A stretch of 64,000 nt of DNA from Tsukamurella conjunctivitidis (GTDB lineage Bacteria; Actinomycetota; Actinomycetes; Mycobacteriales; Mycobacteriaceae): contig NZ_VIGX01000001.1 in NCBI RefSeq assembly GCF_007858475.1, positions 496,001 through 560,000 of the forward strand, in the 5' to 3' direction. A program made the position numbers and the translations under genes. Position 1 is the first letter of the stretch. Every line of letters begins with the position of its first letter. The notes beneath the pieces were generated by a model, which was given only the letters and a program-made list of their open reading frames with translations, was not told the origin of the DNA and did not search any database. This document shows, one piece after another, positions 16,940-25,342 of the stretch.

Positions 16940-16972
16940 AACCCGCCGTGCCTCCGGGAGGCGCGGCGGGTT
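16940..16972 (-). terminator. Rho-independent terminator of desA1
   Basis: Nine-bp stem AACCCGCCG / CGGCGGGTT enclosing a second stem GCCTC-CGG-GAGGC. On the minus strand it is followed by CTTCTCGTTCGTT, a T-rich tract. It begins 15 bp beyond the desaturase stop. Confidence 0.8.
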
Positions 16973-16986
16973 CCGGTGCGTCGGTG

Positions 16987-17970
16987 CTAGACGGCCAGGC
17001 CGGCCTTCTCGCGCTTCGCGGCCTCGCGGGCCAGCGAACGGTCGCGCATCTCCTCGAACTTCACGGCCGCGGCCTCGAGCTCGTCGAGGAAGCCCGCGAG
17101 CTCCTCGCGCGTGCGCTCGCCCTCGGGGCCGAAGTCCTCGCGCTCGAAGATCTTCCACTTGCGCAGGACGGGCATGACCACCTCGTCCTTGTGCTGGCGG
17201 AGGTCGTAGATGCCGTGCTTGGCCATGAGCACGCCGTTGCGACGGAAGTCGGGCATGCCGGCGCCGGGCATCTCGAAGTGCTTGATGGTGTCGGTGATCG
17301 ACCGGATCGCCTGGTCGGGGACCAGGTCCAGGCCGGCGGCCGAGATGTTGCGGTAGAAGATCATGTGCAGGTTCTCGTCGGCCGCGATGCGCTGCAGCAT
17401 CTTGTCGGCGATCGGGTCCTGGCACACCTTGCCGGTGTTGCGGTGGCTCACGCGGGTGGCGAGCTCCTGGAAGGTCACGTAGGCCACCGAGTGGAGCATC
17501 GTCATCTTCTGCTCGGTGTGCTGCGCGACCTTGCCCTGCGGGTCCCAGCCGTTGGTCATGTGGATCATGCGCGCCTGCTCGAGCTTCACCGGATCCACGC
17601 CGCGGGTGACCACGAGGTAGTCGCGCATCGCGATGCCGTGGCGGTTCTCCTCGGAGGTCCAGCGGCCGACCCAGTGGCCCCAGGCGTCGTCCATGGAGAA
17701 GTTCGCGGCGATCTCGCGGTGGTACGTCGGGAGGTTGTCCTCGGTGAGGAGGTTGGTGATCATCGCGGCCTTGGCGACCTCGTCGAGCTGGCTCTCTTCG
17801 GGGTCGTAGTCCGTCCCGCCGAGCGCCGCGTAGTTCTTGCCGTCCGACCACGGGATGTAGTCGTGGGGGCTCCAGTCCTTCGTCATCGAGAGATGGCGGT
17901 TGACGTTGTCCTCGGCGACACCGGAGAGCTCCTTCAGGAGCTCCAGCTGGGTCAGTTGGCGGGTCGACAT
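16987..17970 (-). CDS. desA1: DesA1-type acyl-ACP desaturase
   Basis: Soluble di-iron acyl-[ACP] desaturase, 327 residues, of the mycobacterial DesA1 type that desaturates meromycolate precursors. The two iron-binding helices show EENRHG and DENLHM (E-x-x-H). The stretch TKDWSPHDYIPWSDGKNY matches the family N-terminus. Two adjacent ATGs exist (17973 and 17970); the second is better spaced from AGAGGA. It is monocistronic, with its own sigma-A-like promoter at 18014-18042 and a terminator at 16940-16972. It indicates a mycolic-acid-producing cell envelope. Confidence 0.92.
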   Translation of the reverse strand: MSTRQLTQLELLKELSGVAEDNVNRHLSMTKDWSPHDYIPWSDGKNYAALGGTDYDPEESQLDEVAKAAMITNLLTEDNLPTYHREIAANFSMDDAWGHWVGRWTSEENRHGIAMRDYLVVTRGVDPVKLEQARMIHMTNGWDPQGKVAQHTEQKMTMLHSVAYVTFQELATRVSHRNTGKVCQDPIADKMLQRIAADENLHMIFYRNISAAGLDLVPDQAIRSITDTIKHFEMPGAGMPDFRRNGVLMAKHGIYDLRQHKDEVVMPVLRKWKIFEREDFGPEGERTREELAGFLDELEAAAVKFEEMRDRSLAREAAKREKAGLAV

Positions 17971-18013
17971 CATTCCTCTTTCGACGTTTGGATCGGTTCC
18001 AGATTATCCCGAA

Positions 18014-18042
18014 AGTCTACGCACTTCGGTCCTTGTACTCAA
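18014..18042 (-). promoter_or_regulatory. Sigma-A-like promoter of desA1
   Basis: Minus strand: -35 TTGAGT (18042-18037), 17-bp spacer, -10 TAGACT (18019-18014). It lies 43-72 bases before the start codon. An imperfect dyad (CCGAAAGT...ACTTCGG) spans the -10 and could be a regulator site. Confidence 0.65.
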
Positions 18043-18128
18043 CGTCCCCAGCGGAAAGTGACGCTTTCGTGTAGGGATGCACACCGTGCATCGCCGCGGG
18101 ACGTGGGTACGTTACACCGAGACGGGGG

Positions 18129-18767
18129 TCACAGGATCCATCCCAGCTCGCGCGCCCGCACGGCGGCCTCGTACCGGTTCGCGGTGCCGAGCTTCGCCAT
18201 CGCGGAGGAGAGGTAGTTGCGCGTGGTGCCCGCGCTCAGGTGGGCGCGCTTGGCGATCTCGTCGACCGAGGCCCCGTCGACCGCGAACTCCAGGACGTCG
18301 GCCTCCCGGGCGGTGAGCGGGGAGTCGCCGGCGCTGATGGCCTCCGCCGCGAGCTCCGGATCGACGTACCGGCCGCCGCCGTGGACGGTGCGGATGACCT
18401 GTGCCAACGTCGCCGCGGGGGCGGTCTTCGGCAGGAAGCCGCGGACCCCGGTGGCGAGCGCGCGCTTGAGGTAGCCCGGCCGTCCGTGGCTGGTGACGAT
18501 GAGCGTCGCGGCGCCGGGCGTGCGGCGCAGCAGTTCCGCGGCGGTGTCGATGCCGTCGGGCCCGGGCATCTGCAGGTCGATGACCGCGACGGCGGGCTCC
18601 CGCCCTTCGGCGGTACGGCGCTCCCAGAGCGCGATCAGTTCGGTGCCGGACGCCGCCTCCGCGGCCACGGTGATGTCCGGTTCGAGGTCGAGCAGCGCGG
18701 CCACGGCCGTGCGGATCAGGTGCTCGTCGTCCGCGAGCACCACCTCGATCGCCGGTGTCGCGGTCAT
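18129..18767 (-). CDS. LuxR/NarL-family response regulator
   Basis: DNA-binding response regulator of 212 residues. The receiver domain has acidic VVLADDEHL, phospho-acceptor Asp in VAVIDLQMPGPDG, Thr/Ser in LIVTSHG and Lys in FLPKTA. The C-terminal helix-turn-helix is LTAREADVLEFAVDGASVDEIAKRAHLSAGTTRNYLSS. The ATG at 18767 overlaps the kinase stop (ATGA). Last gene of a five-gene operon with an ABC-2 exporter, so it most likely controls that exporter, as in DesKR/LiaR-type or drug-sensing modules. Confidence 0.9.
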   Translation of the reverse strand: MTATPAIEVVLADDEHLIRTAVAALLDLEPDITVAAEAASGTELIALWERRTAEGREPAVAVIDLQMPGPDGIDTAAELLRRTPGAATLIVTSHGRPGYLKRALATGVRGFLPKTAPAATLAQVIRTVHGGGRYVDPELAAEAISAGDSPLTAREADVLEFAVDGASVDEIAKRAHLSAGTTRNYLSSAMAKLGTANRYEAAVRARELGWIL

Positions 18768-19921
18768 GTCGCCTCCCAGGTAGCGGTCAGGGTGAACTCG
18801 TCGCCGACGTGCGCGGCGTCCAGGTCCGCGCCCACCGCCCGGAGCCGCCCGCGCAGTCCGTCGATGCCCGACGGTGCGCCGTCGTTCCCGGCCGGGAGGC
18901 CCGCACCGTCGTTGCGCAGAACCAGGCCCGACGGGCGCAGGGTCAGTACGGCCTGCGTGGCCGTGGAGTGCTTGACGATGTTGGTGGTGCCCTCGCGGAC
19001 CACCCAGGCGGCGGCCTCGTGAAGGCCGGGCGGGACAGCGTCGGGCCCGCCGATGAGGCGGAGCTCGCAGCCGGCGGCGGACAGGAGGGATCCGGCACCG
19101 GCGACCTCGGTGGCGAGGTCGATCGCGCGGTAGCCGCGGACCAGGGTCCGGGCATCCTCCATCGAGGAGACCGCGAGGGCCTTGACCTCGTCCATCTCGC
19201 CGGCGGCGCGGTCCACCGCTCCCGCGCGCGCGAGCGTCGCCGCCAGCTCGCTCTTGACGGAGATCGCGGAGAACGCCCGCCCGACCACGTCGTGCAGGTC
19301 GCGGGAGAACCGCAGGCGCTCCTCGGCGACCTCCAGCTCGGCGGCGAGCCGCTTGCCGTTCTCCAGCTCGTTGAGGACCTGCATGCCCCACACCGTGCTC
19401 CGCGAGGTCCACATCAGCGCCGTGCCCACCAGCAGGAGCAGCAGGGTGATCTGCCAGGCGTCGAGCCCGCGCGTGAGCAGCGGGGTCAGGATCGCGCCCG
19501 CCACCAGGACGAGCCAGCGGTGCCGGAGGAACGGGATCACGCCGGCGGACGCCATGAGCAGGGTCATCGACGCGGTGACCGCGGCCTCGCGATCGTCCAC
19601 CGCTCCGCTCAGCAGGGTGACGACCACGGTGACCAGCCACACCCCGGTGACGCCGGCGACGGCGAATCGCCACGCCAGGCGTCGTTGCCGCGCCGTGGCG
19701 CGGATCGCGAGGTCGGGCTGCGCCTCGATCCCCGCGATCGAGGCCAGGCCCGCGATGATGATGCCGATGGTCGGCCAGGTGCGGGTGCCGCTGACGAGCA
19801 GCATCGCGACCACGCCGACCATGACGCTCTGCAGGACGAGCCGGGTGTAGAGGCGGTACTTCTCCACGCCCGGCATGTCCCGCCACCACGCCACGGCGCG
19901 GCGCACCGGGGTGGGGATCAA
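18764..19921 (-). CDS. DesK-type sensor histidine kinase
   Basis: Membrane histidine kinase of 385 residues with about five to six N-terminal membrane helices, the HisKA_3 dimerisation segment EERLRFSRDLHDVVGRAFSAI (phospho-acceptor His in RDLHDVVG), and an ATPase domain with VREGTTNIVKHS (N box) and GIDGLRGRLRAVGADL. The TTG at 19921 overlaps the permease stop (TTGA) and keeps the operon's coupling pattern. ATG at 19876 (MPGVEKYRLYT) is a plausible shorter start. Partner of the regulator encoded next; no large extracellular domain, so it probably senses membrane state or the transporter itself. Confidence 0.87.
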   Translation of the reverse strand: MIPTPVRRAVAWWRDMPGVEKYRLYTRLVLQSVMVGVVAMLLVSGTRTWPTIGIIIAGLASIAGIEAQPDLAIRATARQRRLAWRFAVAGVTGVWLVTVVVTLLSGAVDDREAAVTASMTLLMASAGVIPFLRHRWLVLVAGAILTPLLTRGLDAWQITLLLLLVGTALMWTSRSTVWGMQVLNELENGKRLAAELEVAEERLRFSRDLHDVVGRAFSAISVKSELAATLARAGAVDRAAGEMDEVKALAVSSMEDARTLVRGYRAIDLATEVAGAGSLLSAAGCELRLIGGPDAVPPGLHEAAAWVVREGTTNIVKHSTATQAVLTLRPSGLVLRNDGAGLPAGNDGAPSGIDGLRGRLRAVGADLDAAHVGDEFTLTATWEAT

Positions 19922-20748
19922 CCGCGATCGTCCCAGCGGAACCACCGCTTGGCCAGCACGAGCGCGATCACGGTCCATACCGCCAGTGTCGCAAGCGGAC
20001 GACCGGTCTCGCCGAAGGTGGCGGCGAAACCGAGCGTGGCGGCGTCGTCGGGTGCGCCCGGCGCGAGACCCGTTTGGCCCAACCGGATGAGGTCGGAGAT
20101 CGCGGCGAAGGGCGTCCAGTCGGCGATGAGGGCGAGGCGGTCGGGCAGGATCTGCCGGATGTTCGCCATGCCCACCATGGACACGACCATGACCGGCATC
20201 GACGTGATCTGCGCGGCCTCGGCGTTCTTGGTCATCGCGCTGGTGGCGAGGGCCAGCAGGGTGAAGATCACCAGGCCCGCGGCGAGGGCGAACACCATGA
20301 GCAGCGCGTTCACCGGCAGGGGCCCGCCCGCTCCGTACACGGCGCCGGCGACGATCACCGCGCCGAGCACGGTGAGGGCGACGCCGGGCACCGCGGGGGC
20401 GGTCAGGATCTGCAGGTCGGAGGACTCGCCGGTGCGCAGCCGCTTGAGCACGCCCTCGGACCGCCGGGTCGTGACCATCGACAGCACCGAGTAGTACTGG
20501 ACGAACAGCAGCGCGAAGACCGCGAACATCTCCATCGTGATCGCGACGCCCAGCGGTTTCGGCGCCTGATCGCCGCGGGCCAGGAAGAAGAGCAGCAGAG
20601 GCGTGCCGATGGGGAAGACGGTGCCCATGAAGAGCAGGGTCTTGTTGCGCCGGAACTGGAGGAACTCGGCGTGCGCGAGGGCGCGCAGCGGGTGCCGGCC
20701 GTAGCCGACGGTGGGCGGGGCCGCGGTGGGGGCGGTGGTGGCGGTCAT
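19918..20748 (-). CDS. ABC-2 type transporter permease
   Basis: Integral membrane subunit of an ABC exporter, 276 residues with about six hydrophobic helices. N-terminal cytoplasmic tail leads into HAEFLQFRRNKTLLFMGTVFP. It starts at ATG 20748, overlapping the ATPase stop (ATGA). With the ATPase upstream and the kinase/regulator downstream it forms a self-regulating export module. Substrate unknown; comparable modules export antimicrobial peptides, lipids or drugs. Confidence 0.85.
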   Translation of the reverse strand: MTATTAPTAAPPTVGYGRHPLRALAHAEFLQFRRNKTLLFMGTVFPIGTPLLLFFLARGDQAPKPLGVAITMEMFAVFALLFVQYYSVLSMVTTRRSEGVLKRLRTGESSDLQILTAPAVPGVALTVLGAVIVAGAVYGAGGPLPVNALLMVFALAAGLVIFTLLALATSAMTKNAEAAQITSMPVMVVSMVGMANIRQILPDRLALIADWTPFAAISDLIRLGQTGLAPGAPDDAATLGFAATFGETGRPLATLAVWTVIALVLAKRWFRWDDRG

Positions 20749-21707
20749 GCGGGGGCTCCGATCGGGTCGGCGGCGGGCTCGTCCACGCTCGCGACGGTGA
20801 GGAAGACGGATTCGAGGGAGGGGTGCCGGGCCTGCAGCCCGGACAGCGCGAGGCCGCGGTCGGCGGCCCAGTCGAGCAGGGCGTGCAGATCGTCCTGCAG
20901 GCGGTGGGTGCGCAGGGCGACACGGCCGGCACCGTCGGCCCCGGAGACCCAGTCGCCCGAGAGCGCGGGCAGCGGGACGCCGGGGTCGTCGAAGGCGATC
21001 TCGGCGGGGTGGCCCCCGACGATCTCGCGGAGCGTGCCGAGCCGCGCGATCTCGCCGCGGTGCATGATCGCGATGCGGTCGGCGAGCGCTTCGGCCTCGT
21101 CGAGGTAGTGCGTGGTGAGCACCATCGTGACGCCGTCCCGCTTGAGCTCGTCGAGCAGCCGCCACGTGGCGCGGCGGCTCTCGGGGTCGAGGCCGGTGGT
21201 CGGCTCGTCGAGGAACAGCAGCCGCGGCTGCCCGATCAGAGCACACGCCAGATCGACGCGGCGCTGCTCGCCGCCGGAGAGGGCGCGCACCCGCACGTCG
21301 GCGCGCTCGCGCAGGTTCACGCGGTCGAGCACGGCGTCGGTGGTGGTGGGATTACTGCAGGTGCCGCGCCACATCTCGAGGGTCTCGCGCACGGTCAGCT
21401 CGGCGGGCAGTCCGCCCGACTGCAGCATGATGCCGCAGAGCGGGCGCACCCGGCGGCGGTCGGCGTGGGGGTCGAGGCCGAAGACGGCGAGCTCGCCGGC
21501 GGTGGGCTCGGCCAGCCCCTCGAGCAGGTCGAGCGTCGACGTCTTGCCGGCGCCGTTGGTGCCGAGGAGGGCGAAGACCTCGCCGGGGTGCACGGTGAGG
21601 TCGATGCCGCGCACGGCCTCGAAGGCGCTCGCGCCGGTGCCGTAGGTGCGGCGCAGGCCGGTCGCCTCGATGACGGGGCCGGCGGTGGCGACGGCGGGGG
21701 CGCTCAT
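20745..21707 (-). CDS. ABC exporter ATP-binding protein
   Basis: ATPase of an ABC-2 exporter, 320 residues. Walker A GTNGAGKTST, signature LSGGEQRRVDLACALIGQP, Walker B LLFLDEPTTGLDPESR, switch His in LTTHYLDEAEAL. The C-terminal 80 residues are the extra domain typical of drug/antibiotic exporters (DrrA-like). Start at ATG 21707, overlapping the stop of the small membrane protein; an in-frame ATG four codons upstream is less likely. Confidence 0.9.
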   Translation of the reverse strand: MSAPAVATAGPVIEATGLRRTYGTGASAFEAVRGIDLTVHPGEVFALLGTNGAGKTSTLDLLEGLAEPTAGELAVFGLDPHADRRRVRPLCGIMLQSGGLPAELTVRETLEMWRGTCSNPTTTDAVLDRVNLRERADVRVRALSGGEQRRVDLACALIGQPRLLFLDEPTTGLDPESRRATWRLLDELKRDGVTMVLTTHYLDEAEALADRIAIMHRGEIARLGTLREIVGGHPAEIAFDDPGVPLPALSGDWVSGADGAGRVALRTHRLQDDLHALLDWAADRGLALSGLQARHPSLESVFLTVASVDEPAADPIGAPA

Positions 21708-21985
21708 CGACGGTCCCACTTCCGCGTGCCGAGCACCCAGCGGACCGCGAGGTGCAGTGCCGCGACGGCGGCGAGGATCGACGCCAGCAGCAGCGGGGGC
21801 TGCAGGACGATCACGACGAGCGCGATGAGGACGACGGTCGCGATGATGACGGCGCCCTCGCGGGCCCGGGTCGGCGCGGGGCCGAGCCGGCAGACGTCGA
21901 CGAGGAAGTCGTGCAGTCCGCTGGGCGACGGTGCCGCGGGCGGGTGGTCGGGGCGGTGGGCGGTGTGCAGGTCGTTGGCGTTCAT
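21704..21985 (-). CDS. Small membrane protein heading the ABC exporter operon
   Basis: Protein of 93 residues starting MNANDLHTAH. It has a polar Pro-rich N-terminus, a conserved-looking segment LHDFLVDVCRLGPAPTRAREGA, then two close hydrophobic stretches (VIIATVVLIALVVIVL and LLLASILAAVAALHLAV) ending in basic TRKWDRR, so probably a helical hairpin in the membrane. No family recognised. Its stop overlaps the ATPase start, so it belongs to the export operon and may be an accessory or sensing subunit. Confidence 0.65.
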   Translation of the reverse strand: MNANDLHTAHRPDHPPAAPSPSGLHDFLVDVCRLGPAPTRAREGAVIIATVVLIALVVIVLQPPLLLASILAAVAALHLAVRWVLGTRKWDRR

Positions 21986-22065
21986 GTGATCCAGCTTCGC
22001 GGGGATCCGGGCCGTCCAGTAGTGCCCGCTGTCAGGAGATTTCCGCTGGTTGTCACCGGATCCCG

Positions 22066-22079
22066 ATGACATCTGTCAT
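22066..22079. promoter_or_regulatory. Palindrome between the ABC-exporter operon and ugpA
   Basis: ATGACA-TC-TGTCAT, perfect six-base arms, lies 80 bp upstream of the exporter operon start and 99 bp before ugpA. Two further TGTCA half-sites lie at about 22030 and 22051. It is a candidate site for the operon's own LuxR-type regulator. Confidence 0.35.
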
Positions 22080-22178
22080 GTCCGTCGGCGTGGCCGCGCC
22101 CCGTGCGATCATGAATTCGTTACCGAATCTTTTCCCGGTTTTCGTCCGCCGGACGGGGAAGTGCAGCACGCTACGGCA

Positions 22179-23111
22179 GTGACCGCCGCGACCGAACGGG
22201 TGGAGCCATCACCCAAGACGGGGCTGGCCGCCAACCTGGTGCCCAAGGACAACCTGCTGTTCCTGTTGTTCGTGGTGCCGAACCTGGTGCTGCTGGCCGT
22301 CTTCACCTATCGCCCGCTGATCGACAACGTGCGCCTGAGCTTCCAGGACTGGTCGCTCGCGAGTTCGGAGCCGGCGAAGTGGATCGGCCTGGACAACTAC
22401 CGAGAGTTCTTCACCAAGGCGGAGAGCTGGCAGGTCGTCACCGTCACGCTGGTCTTCACGATCAGCGCGGTGGTCTTCTCCATGGTCCTGGGGCTGGCCC
22501 TGGCGATGCTCCTCGACCAGAACCTCAAGGGCCGCAATCTGGTCCGCTCCGCCGTCTTCGCGCCCTTCGTGATCTCGGGTGCGGCGATCGGTGCGGCCTT
22601 CTACTTCGTCTTCAACCCGCAGTTCGGCGCGGCCGCCTCGATCCTGTCCTGGTTCGGCATCGAGAGCCCGGACTTCTACCAGAGCCCGGGCTGGGCACTG
22701 TTCCTGGTGACCTTCACCTACATCTGGAAGAACCTGGGCTACACCTTCGTCATCTACCTCGCCGCGCTGCAGGGGCTCAACAAGGACCTCGACGAGGCGG
22801 CCGCGATCGACGGGACGCCGGTGTGGCGCAAGTTCTGGCGGGTCACGCTGCCGCAGCTGCGGCCGGCGACCTACTTCCTGTCGATCACGGTGCTGCTCAA
22901 CAGCCTCCAGGTCTTCGACATTCTCAACATCATGTTCCCCGACGGTGGGCCGCAGAGCGGCACCACGACGATGGTCTTCGACATCTACTGGCAGACCTTC
23001 CGGAACCAGCGCGCCGGGTACGGCGCGACGATCGCGACGATCATGTTCCTCGTGCTGCTGATCGTCACCGTGGTGCAGGTGCGGATGATGGACCGGGGGG
23101 ACGACAAGTGA
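22179..23111 (+). CDS. ugpA: Glycerol-3-phosphate-type ABC transporter permease UgpA
   Basis: MalF/UgpA-type permease of about 310 residues with six membrane helices and the coupling loop EAAAIDGTPVWRKFWRVTLPQLRP. Gene order permease-permease-binding protein-ATPase matches mycobacterial ugpAEBC, which imports glycerophosphodiesters such as glycerophosphocholine. The start is uncertain: GTG 22179 (MTAATERVEP) and GTG 22161 are both in frame, neither with an ideal ribosome site. The stop overlaps ugpE (GTGA). Confidence 0.85.
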   Translation: MTAATERVEPSPKTGLAANLVPKDNLLFLLFVVPNLVLLAVFTYRPLIDNVRLSFQDWSLASSEPAKWIGLDNYREFFTKAESWQVVTVTLVFTISAVVFSMVLGLALAMLLDQNLKGRNLVRSAVFAPFVISGAAIGAAFYFVFNPQFGAAASILSWFGIESPDFYQSPGWALFLVTFTYIWKNLGYTFVIYLAALQGLNKDLDEAAAIDGTPVWRKFWRVTLPQLRPATYFLSITVLLNSLQVFDILNIMFPDGGPQSGTTTMVFDIYWQTFRNQRAGYGATIATIMFLVLLIVTVVQVRMMDRGDDK

Positions 23112-23941
23112 GCGGATCGCCCACGGGCAGCACCGGCATGAAGGTGCTCGGATACGTCGGCATGCTGGCCACGCTGCTGCTGGTGGCGGTGCCGGTGTAC
23201 TTCATCGTCATCACCTCCTTCAAGGACCGGCCCGACATCTTCGTCTCGCCCGCCACCTGGTGGCCGCCGACCTGGTACCCGGAGAACTACAGCTACGTCA
23301 CGCAGGAGATCCCGTACTGGCAGTACCTGCGGAACTCGGCGATCATCACGCTCGTCACCGGGACCATCAAGTTCGTGCTGGGCGTGAGCACCGCGTACGC
23401 GCTGGTCTTCCTGCGGTTCCCCTTCAAGAAGCTGCTCTTCCTCGTGGTGATCGCGGCCCTCATGGTGCCCAACCAGATCACGGTGATCTCGAACTACGCG
23501 CTGATGGCGGACTACCGCAACACCTTCCTCGGCATCATCCTGCCGCTGGCGGGCGTGGCCTTCGGCACCTTCCTCATGCGCAACCACTTCCTCTCGCTGC
23601 CGAAGGAGCTCGTGGAGGCGGCGCGCATGGACGGGGCGGGCCACCTGCGGCTGCTGTTCCGGGTGATCCTGCCCGTCTCGATCCCCACCATGGTGGCTTT
23701 CGCGGTCATCACGCTGGTGAACGAGTGGAACGAGTACCTGTGGCCGTTCCTCATGTCGGACAACGCCGCCGTGGCGCCGCTGCCCGTCGGCCTCACCCTG
23801 CTCCAGAACACCGAGCAGGGCGTGAACTGGGGGCCCGTCATGGCGGCCACCCTGCTCACCGCTCTGCCGATGCTCGTCGTCTTCCTGATCCTGCAGCGGC
23901 AGATGATCAAGGGCCTGACCTCCGGCGCCGTCAAGGGCTGA
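23108..23941 (+). CDS. ugpE: Glycerol-3-phosphate-type ABC transporter permease UgpE
   Basis: Second permease, 277 residues, close to the E. coli UgpE length. Six membrane helices; the coupling loop is ELVEAARMDGAGHLRLLFRVILPVS. GTG at 23108 overlaps the ugpA stop. Ends 38 bp before ugpB. Confidence 0.87.
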   Translation: MSGSPTGSTGMKVLGYVGMLATLLLVAVPVYFIVITSFKDRPDIFVSPATWWPPTWYPENYSYVTQEIPYWQYLRNSAIITLVTGTIKFVLGVSTAYALVFLRFPFKKLLFLVVIAALMVPNQITVISNYALMADYRNTFLGIILPLAGVAFGTFLMRNHFLSLPKELVEAARMDGAGHLRLLFRVILPVSIPTMVAFAVITLVNEWNEYLWPFLMSDNAAVAPLPVGLTLLQNTEQGVNWGPVMAATLLTALPMLVVFLILQRQMIKGLTSGAVKG

Positions 23942-23979
23942 CCGGGACCACCACAGAAGAAACACCAAGGGAGAAACTC

Positions 23980-25296
23980 ATGGGCGACTTCACACGGCGC
24001 GGATTCCTCGTCACCGGCCTCGCGGCGACCGCGGCGGTGGCGGCGGCGTGCGCGGGCTCGGGTTCGGGCGGCGGCGCGTCGAACTCGGGGAGCGGCGGGG
24101 GCGGCGGCGACATCACGCTGCGCTTCCTCACCAACCACCCGGGCAGCTCGAAGGCCACGGAGCAGGAACTGATCTCCGCCTTCGAGAAGGCCAACCCCGG
24201 CATCAAGGTGGAGCTGCTCGACGGTGGCAAGGATTACGAGGAGGTCGCCCAGAAGTTCCAGACCTCGCTCTCGGGCGGCGACAAGGCCGACGTCATCGTC
24301 GTCTCCGACGTCACGTGGTTCAACTTCGCTCTGAACAAGCAGATCGCCCCGCTCGACGACCTGTTCGCCGGCGCCGGCCTCAAGCCCGAGGAGTACGTCG
24401 ACTCGCTGCTCGCCGACACGAAGTTCGACGGCAAGCACTACGCCGTGCCCTACGCCCGCTCGACGCCGCTGTTCTACTACAACAAGGACGTGTGGAAGAA
24501 GGCCGGTCTCGAGGACCGCGGCCCGAAGGACTGGGACGAGTTCGCGCAGTGGGCGCCCCGTATCCAGGAGGCCATCGGCGGCGATAAGAAGGCGATCGTG
24601 CTCGCGGATTCGGCGAACTACATCGACTGGGTCTTCGAGGGCTGGAACTGGTCCAAGGGCGGCGCCTACTCCGACGGCTGGGACCTGAAGTTCACCACCC
24701 CGGAGTCGATCGCGGCGGCGAACCAGCTCAAGGACGTGATCGGCAAGTGGGGCCGCCTGACCAGCAAGCCGGAGAACGACTTCGGCGCGGGCCTGGCCGC
24801 CGTCACCCTGCAGTCCACGGGCTCGCTCAAGACGATCAGCACCACGGCCAAGTTCGAGCTCGGCACGGCCTTCCTGCCCGGCCCGGCCGGCAAGTCCTGC
24901 CCGACCGGCGGCGCGGGCGTCGCGGTGGCCGAGGGCATCTCGGCCGAGCGCAAGGCCGCCGCGGTCAAGTTCGTCGAGTTCCTCACCAACACGGCGAACA
25001 CCGCGAAGTTCTCGCAGGCCACGGGCTACATGCCGGTTCGCAAGGCGGCCGTCGACGATCCGTCGATGAAGGCCTTCATTGAGAAGAACCCGAACTTCGG
25101 CACCGCCGTCAAGCAGCTGCCGCTCACCCGCGTGCAGGACAACGCCCGCGTCTTCGTGCCGGGCGGCGGCCGCGACATCGGCCAGGCCCTGCAGCAGATC
25201 GCGACCGGTGGTGACGCCGCGGCCGTGCTCGGCGCGCTGCAGAAGACCATCCAGGGCAAGATCGACTCGCAGATCACGCCCAAGCTGCCGAAGTAG
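23980..25296 (+). CDS. ugpB: Ugp-type substrate-binding lipoprotein
   Basis: Extracytoplasmic sugar/glycerophosphodiester-binding lipoprotein, 438 residues. The N-terminus has a twin-arginine-like motif (TRRGFLVTG) and a lipobox AVAAACAGS, so it is probably exported folded and lipidated. A low-complexity Gly/Ser linker follows, then a family 1 extracellular binding domain (FLTNHPGSSKATEQELISAF). ATG at 23980 is preceded by AGGGAG. Ligand inferred from operon order only. Confidence 0.85.
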   Translation: MGDFTRRGFLVTGLAATAAVAAACAGSGSGGGASNSGSGGGGGDITLRFLTNHPGSSKATEQELISAFEKANPGIKVELLDGGKDYEEVAQKFQTSLSGGDKADVIVVSDVTWFNFALNKQIAPLDDLFAGAGLKPEEYVDSLLADTKFDGKHYAVPYARSTPLFYYNKDVWKKAGLEDRGPKDWDEFAQWAPRIQEAIGGDKKAIVLADSANYIDWVFEGWNWSKGGAYSDGWDLKFTTPESIAAANQLKDVIGKWGRLTSKPENDFGAGLAAVTLQSTGSLKTISTTAKFELGTAFLPGPAGKSCPTGGAGVAVAEGISAERKAAAVKFVEFLTNTANTAKFSQATGYMPVRKAAVDDPSMKAFIEKNPNFGTAVKQLPLTRVQDNARVFVPGGGRDIGQALQQIATGGDAAAVLGALQKTIQGKIDSQITPKLPK

Positions 25297-25342
25297 GCCC
25301 GGGCCGTATCGGTTCCGTAAGAACGAGGAGTCAAGGAAGACC

